The notes below the pieces were generated by a model. That model searched no databases. It was not told where the DNA came from and saw only the letters and a program-made list of their open reading frames with translations. From Myceligenerans indicum (GTDB lineage: Bacteria; Actinomycetota; Actinomycetes; Actinomycetales; Cellulomonadaceae), in contig NZ_JABBYC010000027.1 in the NCBI RefSeq assembly GCF_016742955.1, forward strand, positions 1 to 60,564: 60,564 nucleotides of DNA, written 5' to 3'. A program made the position numbers and the translations under genes. Shown here in pieces: positions 44,620 to 53,864 of this stretch. Numbering within the stretch: the first letter of the stretch is position 1; each line of letters begins with the position of its first letter.

Positions 44620-45306
44620 GTGGAGGACGTGACGGTTCCCTGGCCCGACCGGCGCAAGGCACGCACCCGCGCCGCGCTCGTCTCCGCCGGCCAGCTCCTC
44701 CTCGCACGAGGACGGACAGACGTCAGCATCCAGGAGATCACCGACCTCGCCGGAGTCGGGTTCGGCTCCTTCTACAACCACTTCGCCACGAAGGGCGACC
44801 TGTTCGAGGCCGCGGTCGAGGCGGCGCTGAACACGTGGGGCACCCTGCGTGACGAGGCCGTCCACGGCCTGACGGACCCCGCGGAGATCTTCGCGGTCAG
44901 CTTCCGGATGACCGGGCGCATGCAGCGCAGGTATCCCGAACTGGTCGCGGTCGTCCTCAGGACGGGGACCGCCGTGCTCTCGAAGGACCAGGGGCTTCGG
45001 CCCCGGGCGCTCGCGGACATCGCGGAGGGAATCGCTCAGGAGCGGTTCCGCGGGCCCTCACCCGAACTCGCCCTGATGGTGGCGGGGGGAGCGCTGCTCG
45101 GCCTGCTGCAGATGCTCGCCTCGGACGCCTCCCTCGACGACGGCCCCCTCTCCGACGAGTTCGCGGCACGGGTCCTGGTCATGCTCGGCCTGGAGGAGCG
45201 GGAAGCCCGGGAGATCGTGGGCCGCCCCCTGCCCCCGAGCCCCAGCCTGCTGGGGGAGGACGGCGGCGTCACGCTGGACTCCCCGCCGTCGCTCTCACAG
45301 GCGTGA
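44620..45306 (+). CDS. TetR-family transcriptional regulator
   Basis: A 228-aa protein: HTH in DVSIQEITDLAGVGFGSFYNHFATKGDLF, then a ligand domain and an unusual Pro/Ser-rich tail. GTG 44620 follows GGAAGG by 10 nt; GTG 44629 is the alternative. It lies 118 nt after the MFS gene and its last 12 bases overlap the convergent FAD-monooxygenase gene. The target is unknown. Confidence 0.87.
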   Translation: MEDVTVPWPDRRKARTRAALVSAGQLLLARGRTDVSIQEITDLAGVGFGSFYNHFATKGDLFEAAVEAALNTWGTLRDEAVHGLTDPAEIFAVSFRMTGRMQRRYPELVAVVLRTGTAVLSKDQGLRPRALADIAEGIAQERFRGPSPELALMVAGGALLGLLQMLASDASLDDGPLSDEFAARVLVMLGLEEREAREIVGRPLPPSPSLLGEDGGVTLDSPPSLSQA

Positions 45307-47031
45307 CACCCGGTCCGAGCCACGACGGCCGGACCGCGACGACTCCCACGCCGTCGTCCGCTCCCGGATGTCCGCCGCACGCGTCGTGACCCGGCCCGGG
45401 AACGGCGGCGGCACCAGTGCGCCCGACGCCCGAGCGGAGCCGTAGACGAACCGATCCGGTCGGAGAACGACGACATCGCACCGGTGCGCGGCCATCCACC
45501 GCAGGAGCGTGCCCTCGACGTCGACGATCGCGTCCGGCCGCGTGCCCGAGCCCCCGGGGAGCACGTCGAGCACCGGAACGCCGGCATCGGCCCAGGCCCC
45601 GGTCGCTGTGCCGGTGCGCCGCAGCACGACCCACCCCTCCGGAAGGGCGTCGTCGAGCCGGACGTGCACGTTCTCCGCGTCGGCGACCCAGGGCTGGGGG
45701 AGCAGCCACCCCACGCAGTCGGCGCGGGCGAGACGCATCCCCCGCCTCCCGCCGGAGAAGAAGCCCCGCCGGTACCGGGGATCCGGGAACCATCTGCCCG
45801 CGCGGAGCCAGCTCCCCAGGAGCGGCACGCGCATGACCGCACGCAGGACCGGGTCGCGCAGCGCCGCCGCGAACGGCCGGCGCTCGATCACGAGCTGCCC
45901 GAACCGCACCGCCCACGCGGTCACCCGGCGCACGTGCGGCTTCCTCTCGGCCTCGTAGGAGTCCAGCACCGTCTCCGGCAGCGTGCCCCGGAGAACCTCC
46001 GCGAGCTTCCAGGACAGGTTCGCGACATCGCGAACTCCCGAGGCCATGCCCTCGCCGATCCACGGCGGCATCACGTGCGCGGCGTCCCCGGCGAGGAAGA
46101 CGCGCCCGGCCCTCCAGCGCTCCGCGAGGCGGACATGATGGCTGTAGACCACCGCCCGCGCCACCTCGACGTGCTCGGCGGTGACTCCCTGCTCGCCCAG
46201 CAGCCGGAGTACTGCGGCCTGCCGGACGAGCTCGTCCTCGTCGTCGCCCGGCAGCACGGGAAACTCCCAGCGATGGTGTCCGAGCGGGGTGGGGCAGTCG
46301 ACGGCGGGCCTGCGGGGGTTGCAGTGGAAGCGCAACCTGTCGATGTCCGGCCAGGGCCGCCTCACCTTCGTGTCGACCACCAGCCACCGGTCCTCGTACG
46401 TCCGGCCCTCGAAACCGATGCCGAGACGGGTCCGGGTCGGGCTGGAGCCGCCGTCCGACGCGATCACGTACCGGGCCCGCACCGTGCCCACGCCGTCGGG
46501 ACCCCGGACGAGAAGACGCACCCCGCCCGGCAGTTCCTCGTGACCGACGCACTCGTGGCGCAGCATGACGGTCACGTTCGGGTAGCGGCCGACACCGGCG
46601 CGCAGAACCTGCTCCACGGCCGGCTGGTAGATGAACATCTGGGTCGGGTGCCCGTTGCCCCTCGGCTCCGGCGCGAGGCTCAGGAACGAGTGTCCCCCGG
46701 CGTCGACGAAGTCGATCGGCCGGTCGCCGAGCATGTCGGCCTTGAGCCGCTCCGCCAGGCCGACGCCCTGCCAGATACGCAGGACCTCCTCGTCCGTCGA
46801 GATCGCCCGTGCCCGCCCGTACGGCGACGGCTCGCGCTCCAGGACCGCGACCCGCACCCCCGAGGCGCCCAGGAGGTTGGCCGCGGTGGCACCCACCGGT
46901 CCGTAGCCGATGATCGCCACGTCGTACACGTCCTCGGACACGTCGTCACCCGGGTTCGTCGCGTCCATCTCGATGGTCTCCTTCGCGGTGGTTCCTGCTG
47001 TGTCGCCGTCCTGCTCCGCCACGCCCCTCAT
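45295..47031 (-). CDS. mhpA: FAD-dependent aromatic-ring hydroxylase (MhpA-like)
   Basis: A 578-aa class-A flavoprotein monooxygenase: FAD loop IIGYGPVGATAANLLG, and FLAGDAAHVMPPWIGEGM for FAD ribityl binding; the C-terminal domain (about 400-560) is thioredoxin-like as in MhpA/PhyA. It would hydroxylate a 3-hydroxyphenyl-propionate-like ring to a catechol. ATG 47031 is favoured by GGGGAGG and an ATGA overlap with the dioxygenase stop; ATG 46968 is possible. It is the distal gene of the leftward unit. Confidence 0.87.
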   Translation of the reverse strand: MRGVAEQDGDTAGTTAKETIEMDATNPGDDVSEDVYDVAIIGYGPVGATAANLLGASGVRVAVLEREPSPYGRARAISTDEEVLRIWQGVGLAERLKADMLGDRPIDFVDAGGHSFLSLAPEPRGNGHPTQMFIYQPAVEQVLRAGVGRYPNVTVMLRHECVGHEELPGGVRLLVRGPDGVGTVRARYVIASDGGSSPTRTRLGIGFEGRTYEDRWLVVDTKVRRPWPDIDRLRFHCNPRRPAVDCPTPLGHHRWEFPVLPGDDEDELVRQAAVLRLLGEQGVTAEHVEVARAVVYSHHVRLAERWRAGRVFLAGDAAHVMPPWIGEGMASGVRDVANLSWKLAEVLRGTLPETVLDSYEAERKPHVRRVTAWAVRFGQLVIERRPFAAALRDPVLRAVMRVPLLGSWLRAGRWFPDPRYRRGFFSGGRRGMRLARADCVGWLLPQPWVADAENVHVRLDDALPEGWVVLRRTGTATGAWADAGVPVLDVLPGGSGTRPDAIVDVEGTLLRWMAAHRCDVVVLRPDRFVYGSARASGALVPPPFPGRVTTRAADIRERTTAWESSRSGRRGSDRVSRL

Positions 47032-48050
47032 CGCGCCTCCCCGCCGAGCCCGGCGACGACGGCCTCGCGCTCGCGGAGCGACCGCAGAGCGCGCCGGAAC
47101 TGCGCCATCTTCGTGACGACGGTCTCGCCGACCGGCGTGTGTCCCCAGACGGAGATGCCCTGGTAGGTCGACGGGTCCCACGTGGACTCGAGCTCGGGGG
47201 TGATCACGACGGGATTCCATCCGACCTCGAGCTCGAAACCGGACGGGGTGACGCAGTAGTAGGACAGCTCGCGGTCGTTGGTGTGCTGGCCCACGCTCCA
47301 CGCCATCGCGAAACCGAGCCGGGTCACTCTCTCGAAGGAGGCCAGCAGGTCGTCGAGTGTCTCGACCTGGATGTTCATGTGCTGGATGCTCGTGCGGACC
47401 GGGTCGACGGCGATGCCGTTGACGTTCGCGACGGCGATCGAGTGATGCCGCTCGTTGACCCTCAGGAACCTGATCTTCAGCGTGAGGCCGCTGACGTTCT
47501 CGTCGATGAAGTCGGTGATCCGCGCGTCGAAGACGGTGTCGTAGTAGCCGCGCAGCTGTTCCGGGTGCTTGGTCGTGATGGCCAGGTGCCCCATGCCGGC
47601 GGCACCCGTCACGAACGCCGAGTTCAGCATCCGCAGCGGCGCCGGGGTGGTCACCGCCCGCGTGAAGATCTCCGTGGAGATGCCCTTGGGGCCGGGGAAC
47701 CGCCACAGTCTCTCCACCCCGCGCAGGGCGCACTCCTCGGCGCTGCCCTCGCTCACCGGCACTCCCCGGCCGGTGACCCGGGACAGGATCTCGTCGAACG
47801 TCTCGTGGTCGTCCACCTGCCAGCCGGCCGCGACGAGATCCTCCGCGGGCCCGCGCCGCAGCAGGAAACGGCACGCGCGGTCGTCCATCCGGAACCGCAT
47901 CGCGTCCCGGTCCAGCTCGTCGACGTGGAGCCCGATCGCGTCGGACCCGAACCGGCGCCACGCAGGGAACCGCTCGGTCTGGATCACCACGTAGCCCAGG
48001 TGCACGGCCCCGAAGACCGGCGTGGACCGGGCGCTCGCGGCGGCGGTCAT
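47028..48050 (-). CDS. Extradiol ring-cleavage dioxygenase (type I, BphC-like)
   Basis: A 340-aa protein of two vicinal-oxygen-chelate modules. Fe(II) ligands are probably His155 (MGHLAITT), His224 (IQHMNIQ) and Glu273 or Glu275 (SGFELEVGW). It opens a catechol ring at the meta position. It overlaps the hydrolase upstream and the hydroxylase downstream by ATGA, so all three are coupled. Some extradiol enzymes accept bicyclic or steroid-ring catechols, so the substrate is uncertain. Confidence 0.9.
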   Translation of the reverse strand: MTAAASARSTPVFGAVHLGYVVIQTERFPAWRRFGSDAIGLHVDELDRDAMRFRMDDRACRFLLRRGPAEDLVAAGWQVDDHETFDEILSRVTGRGVPVSEGSAEECALRGVERLWRFPGPKGISTEIFTRAVTTPAPLRMLNSAFVTGAAGMGHLAITTKHPEQLRGYYDTVFDARITDFIDENVSGLTLKIRFLRVNERHHSIAVANVNGIAVDPVRTSIQHMNIQVETLDDLLASFERVTRLGFAMAWSVGQHTNDRELSYYCVTPSGFELEVGWNPVVITPELESTWDPSTYQGISVWGHTPVGETVVTKMAQFRRALRSLREREAVVAGLGGEAR

Positions 48051-48928
48051 GACTCGCCCCGCGTGAGGAACTCCGTGGTCAGCGTGTTGAAGAGGTCCGC
48101 TCGTTCCCACTGCACCCAGTGTCCGGTCCCGGCCATCAGGTACAGGTCGCACCGCGGGATCGTCGCGAGCAGCGCCCGGCCTCCCGAAGGGCGGTTGACC
48201 CGGTCCTCGGTTCCCCAGAGCACGAGCGTCTCGGCGGGCAGCCGGCGCAGCCGCCGATCGCGCAGCAGGTCCATGCGCAGCAGCGTGGCCGGCGCACCCG
48301 GACCGCTCGGCCGTCGCAGGGGCGGGTTCGCCACGACGTCGGGATCGACGCTGGCGGCGTAGCGCTGCTCGATCAGTTCCCGGGGCACGGACGCGGCGTC
48401 GTGCACGAGGTAGGTGCGCACGAAGCTCTCCAGCTTCCGCAGGGATGGTCCGTCTCCCCGGTAGTAGTCGAGCAGCGCGTTGAGGCCACGAGTCGGCAGC
48501 CGGCGGGTGGTGCCGATCCCGCCGGGGCCCATGAGGACCAGGCGGCCGACCCGGTCGGGGCGGTCCAGCGCGCACCGCAGCGCGGCCGCGCCGCCGTAGG
48601 AGTTGCCCACCAGGTGCGCCCGCTCGACGTCGAGGGCGTCGAGCAGGCCCCGGACGAACCCGGCGAGGTCCCCGAAGGGGTCGTGACGGTCGATGCCCTT
48701 GGTCGAGCGGCCGTAGCCCGGCAGGTCCGGGACCACCACGCGGAACCTGGCCGCGAGCGCGTCCAGGTTGCGGCCGAAGTTGGACAGGCCGGATGCGCCC
48801 GGCCCGCCGCCGTGCAGCAGCACGACCGGTGGTCCCGCACCCGCCTCGGTGAGAAAGATCTCGCGGCGGCCCACCCGGACCGTGCGCTGCGTCCGTGGCG
48901 CTCCCGTGCGCGGTGACGTCGTCGTCAT
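48047..48928 (-). CDS. C-C bond hydrolase of meta-cleavage products (MhpC/BphD/HsaD-like)
   Basis: A 293-aa alpha/beta hydrolase: oxyanion loop LHGGGPGASG (38-47), nucleophile GNSYGG (Ser110), Asp242 (GTEDRVN) and His270 (GTGHWVQ). It hydrolyses the ring-fission product to 2-hydroxypenta-2,4-dienoate and a carboxylic acid. AAGGAGGAG precedes ATG 48928. First gene of the leftward unit. Confidence 0.9.
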   Translation of the reverse strand: MTTTSPRTGAPRTQRTVRVGRREIFLTEAGAGPPVVLLHGGGPGASGLSNFGRNLDALAARFRVVVPDLPGYGRSTKGIDRHDPFGDLAGFVRGLLDALDVERAHLVGNSYGGAAALRCALDRPDRVGRLVLMGPGGIGTTRRLPTRGLNALLDYYRGDGPSLRKLESFVRTYLVHDAASVPRELIEQRYAASVDPDVVANPPLRRPSGPGAPATLLRMDLLRDRRLRRLPAETLVLWGTEDRVNRPSGGRALLATIPRCDLYLMAGTGHWVQWERADLFNTLTTEFLTRGES

Positions 48929-48952
48929 CAGCTCCTCCTTCGACGGATGGAT

Positions 48953-48988
48953 TGATGAAATCATCAGGTACGCTTCTCGCGATGTCAA
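48953..48988. promoter_or_regulatory. Divergent promoter region of the meta-cleavage genes with operator dyad
   Basis: Leftward: perfect -35 TTGACA (48983-48988), 17 nt, -10 GATGAT (48960-48965). The dyad TGATGA-AA-TCATCA (48953-48966) overlaps this -10 and the transcription start. Rightward: TACGCT (48969-48974) could serve the hydratase gene. One repressor here could shut both arms of the pathway. Confidence 0.78.
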
Positions 48989-49056
48989 CCGGCCTGCTGG
49001 AGGGGTGCGTGCCAGACGTGCGCCCCCTCCGGCGGCCCGATCGCGAGGGAGCGACG

Positions 49057-49887
49057 ATGAAAGGCACGAGCCGTACGGCCGCGCTGCGGCCTGAGCTGCA
49101 GGCGCTGGCCGATGCCCTCTGGGAGGCGCGACGGTCGGGTGAGCCGATCGAGCGGCCGAGCGCGACGACACACCCCGGACTCCGCCTCGACGAGGCCTAC
49201 GCCGTGCAACGGGCGGTCGTGGCACGCAGGGTCGCCTCGGGCGAGCGGGTGGTCGGCCACAAGGTGGGGCTCACGTCCCGGGCGATGCAGTCGCAGCTCG
49301 GCGTGTCCGAGCCGGACTTCGGCACGCTCACGGACGCGATGGTCGTGCCGGACGGCGGCCGGATCGACACGGAAGCGCTGCTCGCGCCGAGGATCGAGCC
49401 CGAGTTCGCGTTCCGGGTCGGTGCGCCGCTGGTGACCAGCCCCTCGATGGGCGAGGTCCGGGAGGCGATCACCGACGTCGCCCTGGCGGTGGAGGTCATC
49501 GACTCCCGGGTGCGGGACTGGAGGATCGGGCTCGTCGACACCGTCGCGGACAACGCGTCCAGCGCGTGCCTCGCCGTCGGGCGGTGGCGCCGGGCCACCG
49601 CGGAGGTGCTGAGCCGGATCCCGGACACCGTGGTCACGCTCGGCCGCGACGGCCAGGAGGTGGCCGCGGGGCCCGGGAGCGCCGTCCTCGGCGGCCCGGT
49701 GGCCGCCGTCCACTGGCTGGCCACGGCGATCGGGCGCCACGGAAGGGCTTTCGCCCCGGGCGACGTCGTCCTGGCCGGAGCCGTGGCGGCAGCGGTTCCG
49801 CTGACGCCCGGCACCAGGTGGGAGGCCGCCGCCGAAGGGTTCGGACCGGTCGCGGTGACGGCCGCCGCGACGAGGGAGAAGGAGTGA
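49057..49887 (+). CDS. mhpD: 2-hydroxypenta-2,4-dienoate hydratase (2-keto-4-pentenoate hydratase)
   Basis: A 276-aa member of the fumarylacetoacetase-related hydratase family: [30 protein letters not shown] (metal ligands) and [10 protein letters not shown]. It hydrates the dienoate to 4-hydroxy-2-oxovalerate. GAGGGAG precedes ATG 49057. An in-frame ATG at 48982, 7 nt after TACGCT, could add 25 residues as a leaderless start, but these are not family-like. Confidence 0.91.
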   Translation: MKGTSRTAALRPELQALADALWEARRSGEPIERPSATTHPGLRLDEAYAVQRAVVARRVASGERVVGHKVGLTSRAMQSQLGVSEPDFGTLTDAMVVPDGGRIDTEALLAPRIEPEFAFRVGAPLVTSPSMGEVREAITDVALAVEVIDSRVRDWRIGLVDTVADNASSACLAVGRWRRATAEVLSRIPDTVVTLGRDGQEVAAGPGSAVLGGPVAAVHWLATAIGRHGRAFAPGDVVLAGAVAAAVPLTPGTRWEAAAEGFGPVAVTAAATREKE

Positions 49888-49892
49888 ACCGT

Positions 49893-50855
49893 ATGAGAAG
49901 GACCAAGGTGGCGATCATCGGGTCGGGCAACATCGGCACGGACCTGATGCTCAAGGTGATCCAGCTTTCCGACGTGCTCGAGATGGGAGTGATGGCCGGC
50001 ATCGATCCGGCGTCGGAGGGCCTGTCGCGGGCGGCGCGTCTCGGCTACGAGACCACGCACGAGGGGGTCGAGGGGCTGATCGCGAGCCCGCAGTTCGGCG
50101 ACGTCGGCATCGTGTTCGACGCCACCTCGGCGCAGGCGCATCTCGCCAACGCGGAACGGCTCGCACGCTACGACAAGACCCTCGTGGATCTCACGCCGGC
50201 CGCGGCCGGGCCGTTCGTGGTGCCCGCCGTGAACTTGTCCGAGCATCTGCGGGAGCGGGACGTGAACATGGTGACGTGCGGGGGCCAGGCGACGATCCCC
50301 GTCGTCGCCGCCGTGTCCGCGGTGACACCTGTGCTCTACGGGGAGATCACCGCCTCGATCGCGTCCCGGAGCGCGGGCCCCGGCACACGGGCGAACATCG
50401 ACGAGTTCACCGAGGCCACGGCCCGGGCGATCGAGCAGGTCGGAGGAGCGGCGCGGGGCAAGGCGATCATCGTCCTGAATCCCGCCGAGCCGCCGATGAT
50501 CATGCGCGACACGGTGCAGCTCCTCACCCGCCGTCTCGACGCCGGCGGGCGCGACGCCGTCGTCTCGGCCGTCGAGCGGCGCGTGGCGGAGGTGGCCGAA
50601 TACGTGCCGGGCTACCGCCTCAAGCAGCCCGTCCAGTTCGGCGACGAGCTCGCCGATCACGACGTCCTGGTGCCCGAGGGGGCGCGGCAGGCCGCCGGCT
50701 ACACCCGCGTCGGCGTGTTCCTCGAGGTGAAGGGCGCCGGGCACCACCTGCCGGAGTACGCGGGGAACCTGGACATCATGACCTCGGCCGCGATGCGGAC
50801 CGCGGAACGGATCGTGCGCGCCGCCGCGGCGGACGCGCGGGAGGGTGTGGCATGA
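49893..50855 (+). CDS. mhpF: Acetaldehyde dehydrogenase (acetylating)
   Basis: A 320-aa protein: NAD loop [14 protein letters not shown] and catalytic Cys129 ([12 protein letters not shown]), with [11 protein letters not shown]. It oxidises acetaldehyde to acetyl-CoA and normally forms a channelling complex with the aldolase encoded next. AAGGAG 8 nt upstream supports ATG 49893; GTG 49884 overlaps the hydratase stop. Confidence 0.95.
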   Translation: MRRTKVAIIGSGNIGTDLMLKVIQLSDVLEMGVMAGIDPASEGLSRAARLGYETTHEGVEGLIASPQFGDVGIVFDATSAQAHLANAERLARYDKTLVDLTPAAAGPFVVPAVNLSEHLRERDVNMVTCGGQATIPVVAAVSAVTPVLYGEITASIASRSAGPGTRANIDEFTEATARAIEQVGGAARGKAIIVLNPAEPPMIMRDTVQLLTRRLDAGGRDAVVSAVERRVAEVAEYVPGYRLKQPVQFGDELADHDVLVPEGARQAAGYTRVGVFLEVKGAGHHLPEYAGNLDIMTSAAMRTAERIVRAAAADAREGVA

Positions 50856-51892
50856 ACACGAGGCCGGTGCACAAGGTCTACCTGCAGGACGTCACGCTGC
50901 GCGACGGCATGCACGCCGTCCGCCATCGTCTGGAGCCCGCGAGGGCCGCCGAGATCGCCCGGGCGCTCGATGCGGCGGGAGTCGAGGCGATGGAGGTGTC
51001 GCACGGTGACGGGCTGTCCGGTTCCTCGCTCACCTACGGTCCCGGGTCGCACACCGACCGCGAGTGGATCGAGGCCGTCGCCGGCGTCGTCCAGGACGCC
51101 GTGCTGACCACGCTGGTGCTGCCGGGCATCGGCACGCTGCGTGACCTGCGCGAAGCGTTCGAGCTGGGCGTGCGCTCGGTGCGCGTGGCCACCCACTGCA
51201 CCGAGGCCGACGTGGCGGCCCAGCACATCGGCGCGGCCCGGCAGTGGGGCATGGACGTCTCGGGCTTCCTGATGATGGCCCACCTGACCGACCCCGCCAC
51301 GCTGGCGGGGCAGGCGAAGCTGATGGAGTCCTACGGAGCCCGGTGCGTCTACGTCACCGACTCCGCGGGCCGGCTGACGACCCACGGCGTGCGCGAGCGG
51401 GTCCGCGCGTTCCGTGACGTCCTGGACGAGAGCACGCAGATCGGCATCCACGCGCACCAGAACCTCTCGCTGGCGGTGGCCAACTCCGTGGCCGCGGTCG
51501 AGGAAGGAGCCTTCCGCGTGGACGCGTCGCTGGCCGGACACGGCGCGGGCGCGGGCAACACGCCGATCGAGGCCTTCCTCGCCGTGGCCCGCCTGCAGGG
51601 ATGGGACGTCGCCGCCGATCTGTTCGCCCTGCAGGACGCCGCCGACGACCTGGTGCGCCCGTTGCAGGACAGGGCCGTCCGGGTGGACCGCGAGACGCTC
51701 TCGCTCGGCTACGCGGGCGCCTACTCCAGCTTCCTGCGCCATGCCGAACGTGCCGCGGCGACCTACGGCCTCGACGCCCGCGCGATCCTGGTCGAGGTGG
51801 GCCGCCGCAAGCTGATCGGCGGACAGGAGGACATGATCACCGACGTCGCTCTCGATCTGCTGGGCCGGGGCCGGCGGACGCAGGCGCGCTGA
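50852..51892 (+). CDS. mhpE: 4-hydroxy-2-oxovalerate aldolase
   Basis: A 346-aa HMGL-like aldolase: [13 protein letters not shown] (metal Asp18 and base His21) and [14 protein letters not shown] (metal His pair). It splits 4-hydroxy-2-oxovalerate to pyruvate and acetaldehyde, passed to MhpF. ATG 50852 overlaps the mhpF stop. Its last 56 bases overlap the convergent TetR gene. Confidence 0.95.
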   Translation: MNTRPVHKVYLQDVTLRDGMHAVRHRLEPARAAEIARALDAAGVEAMEVSHGDGLSGSSLTYGPGSHTDREWIEAVAGVVQDAVLTTLVLPGIGTLRDLREAFELGVRSVRVATHCTEADVAAQHIGAARQWGMDVSGFLMMAHLTDPATLAGQAKLMESYGARCVYVTDSAGRLTTHGVRERVRAFRDVLDESTQIGIHAHQNLSLAVANSVAAVEEGAFRVDASLAGHGAGAGNTPIEAFLAVARLQGWDVAADLFALQDAADDLVRPLQDRAVRVDRETLSLGYAGAYSSFLRHAERAAATYGLDARAILVEVGRRKLIGGQEDMITDVALDLLGRGRRTQAR

Positions 51893-52535
51893 CCCCGAGC
51901 ATCAGCTCGGTGAGGGACCGTGCCATCTCCTCGGCGCCGCCGTCCGTGACCTCCCGCAACAGCATGCGGGTCAGCATCGCCTCGTACATCGACCGCACGA
52001 CGAGCGCGAGGTCGTTCTCGTTCACCGTGAACCGGAGACCGAGGGCTCGGGCGGCCTGCTGCAGGGCGTGGGCCAGCGTCGCCTCGAACCGCGCCTCCGC
52101 GGCGGCCGTCGGCGCACGCAGCTCGGACCGGCGCAGCGCCTGGGCCCGGAACTCGGCGAAGACCGGGTACCAGCGCACATCGTCACCGAGGCCCTCCACG
52201 AACTGCGCGGCGATCAGCGCCACCGCCTTCCCGGCACCCCGGGGGCCCGGCGTGCCGACCGCCCGCAGCGCGGCCTCGGCGCCGGCGGCCAGCCGCTCCG
52301 CGCGGGAGGACATCTGGATCTCGTACATGGCCAGGAAGATCTCTTCCTTGGAACCGAAGTTCGAGTAGAACGCCCCGCGCGTGAATCCGGCGCGCTCGCA
52401 GATCAGCTCCACCGGCGCATCGCGGATCCCCACCTCGGCGAACACCTCGTAGGCGGCGTCGATCAGGCGCCGGCGCGTCTCCGCGCGCCGGCGCGTGAGC
52501 CGTTTCGACGTGGCCTCCGGGTCCGTCGGCTGCAC
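51837..52535 (-). CDS. TetR-family transcriptional regulator
   Basis: A 232-aa protein: HTH in [32 protein letters not shown] and a C-terminal ligand domain ending in a charged tail. GTG 52535 has GAGGAG about 5 nt upstream; GTG 52547 is the other option. Its 3' end runs 56 bp into the aldolase gene on the other strand. It is a candidate regulator of the aromatic genes or of the MMPL operon to the right. Confidence 0.88.
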   Translation of the reverse strand: MQPTDPEATSKRLTRRRAETRRRLIDAAYEVFAEVGIRDAPVELICERAGFTRGAFYSNFGSKEEIFLAMYEIQMSSRAERLAAGAEAALRAVGTPGPRGAGKAVALIAAQFVEGLGDDVRWYPVFAEFRAQALRRSELRAPTAAAEARFEATLAHALQQAARALGLRFTVNENDLALVVRSMYEAMLTRMLLREVTDGGAEEMARSLTELMLGVSAPASAGPGPADRERRR

Positions 52536-52666
52536 CGTGCTCCTCACCTCCAGGGGTCTTCGTGTCGGCGACCGCGCCCCCGGCCGCCGACTCGAAGGGT
52601 ATCCAAGGGTCGCGACCCGCCGGACCGTGGTTCCTGCTCAGCGGCTCGTGCCGGTCCCGGTCCGCG

Positions 52667-53638
52667 TCAGGCCCTGAGCCGGGGGAAGAGGGCCTCGCCG
52701 TTGCCCCGGTCGATCGCGTTCCGCAGCGTCGCGTCCAGCGGGTACTTCTCATACTGCCGGTTGAGGAACGCGATCGCCGGGGCAGGGGCGAACGGGAAGT
52801 CGCTGCCGTAGGTGATGTGGTCCGGCGCGGCCACCTCGAGCAGGCTGGGGAGAGCCGCGGGGCTCGCCGAGAGCGCGATGTCGAAGTAGAAGCGCTTGAA
52901 GACCTCCATCAGCTTCGGGACCTGGTGGCCCTGGTCGAGGATCGTCCAGGCCTGCCGTGCCTTGCTCTTCTGGCTGAGCATCGTCAGCAGGATGCGGTAC
53001 GAGATGTAGGGGACGAACCCGCCGGCGTGGGCGAGGATGAACTTGATGCCCGGGTGGCGGTCTATGGCGCCGGACAGGATCAGGCTCGTCGCGGTGCGGG
53101 TGGTGTCCAGCAGGAAGTCGGCGGTGAAGGTGGGGATGCCGGGCACCTCGGGCGCGGGAAGCTCGCCCGGATGCACGAAGGTCGTGACCTCGCGGCGGTC
53201 GAGCAGTTCCAGCAGCGGTGCGAAACCCGGGTCGCCGAGGTAGCGGCCGTCGTTGTTGGCGAGCAGGACGACCCCGTCCGCTCCCAGCTCGTCGAGGGCG
53301 TACTCCGCCTCGGCGACGGCGCCCTCGACGTCGGGCAGGGTGAGAGTGGCGAAGAAGCCGAACCTGTCGGGCCGGCGCCGGACGAGGTCCGCGCTGTACT
53401 CGTTGATCTCGCGCGCCCAGCGCCGCGCCTGGGCGTCGTCGCCGAACCAGACGCCGGGGGTCGACAGCGACAGGATCCCCGTCCGCACCCCGTGCCCGTC
53501 CATGAACCTCAGCGCCGAGCCCTCGGACCACCTCGGCAGGTCGACCCCGCCCGGGCGGATGCCCTCCGCGTGCATCCAGTCCGCGTAGCGCGGGGGGATC
53601 AGGTGCTGGTGGGTGTCGATGCGGCGTGCGCGGCTCAT
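52667..53638 (-). CDS. ACMSD-type amidohydrolase (metal-dependent decarboxylase)
   Basis: A 323-aa protein: DTHQHLIPP (metal HxH), VHPGELPAP, LAHAGGFVPY and GSDFPFAP (metal Asp). This is the amidohydrolase-2 group of aminocarboxymuconate-semialdehyde and aromatic-acid decarboxylases. Next to the meta-cleavage genes it may decarboxylate an aromatic acid or ring-fission product feeding that pathway (inference). GAAGGAC precedes ATG 53638. Confidence 0.87.
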   Translation of the reverse strand: MSRARRIDTHQHLIPPRYADWMHAEGIRPGGVDLPRWSEGSALRFMDGHGVRTGILSLSTPGVWFGDDAQARRWAREINEYSADLVRRRPDRFGFFATLTLPDVEGAVAEAEYALDELGADGVVLLANNDGRYLGDPGFAPLLELLDRREVTTFVHPGELPAPEVPGIPTFTADFLLDTTRTATSLILSGAIDRHPGIKFILAHAGGFVPYISYRILLTMLSQKSKARQAWTILDQGHQVPKLMEVFKRFYFDIALSASPAALPSLLEVAAPDHITYGSDFPFAPAPAIAFLNRQYEKYPLDATLRNAIDRGNGEALFPRLRA

Positions 53639-53793
53639 GGAGAACGTCCTTCGTGGGTGGGGAACGGGCGGGCGGTCGGCTCGGTGCGGGGCCCGGCGTC
53701 GTCGGAGGCGGGGCCGGACCGCTGCTCGGCTACGGGACCTGCATGGTCGACCTCCCGTCCCGGAAGTTCCTGATGCGAGGAGTCGCGTCTCTC

Positions 53794-53843
53794 GATACGC
53801 TGTGTATTAAGATACAGGATGTATCGAGGATGCACTCTGTATC
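53794..53843. promoter_or_regulatory. Three tandem operator-like dyads before the MMPL gene
   Basis: The pattern GATRCR-NNN-TGTATY occurs at 53794-53808 (GATACG/TGTATT), 53811-53825 (GATACA/TGTATC, perfect) and 53829-53843 (GATGCA/TGTATC). The spacings are 17 and 18 bp. The block is A/T-rich against its surroundings and ends 21 nt before the start codon. The remainder of 53639-53864 shows no ORF with a ribosome site. Confidence 0.82.
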
Positions 53844-53864
53844 CGTTAGCGTCCGGAGGCCGTC

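Noticed and set aside
48982..49056. A longer start for the hydratase at ATG 48982
   Set aside because: It is 7 nt after a TACGCT box, so possible, but the extra 25 residues are not like the family, and ATG 49057 has a good ribosome site.
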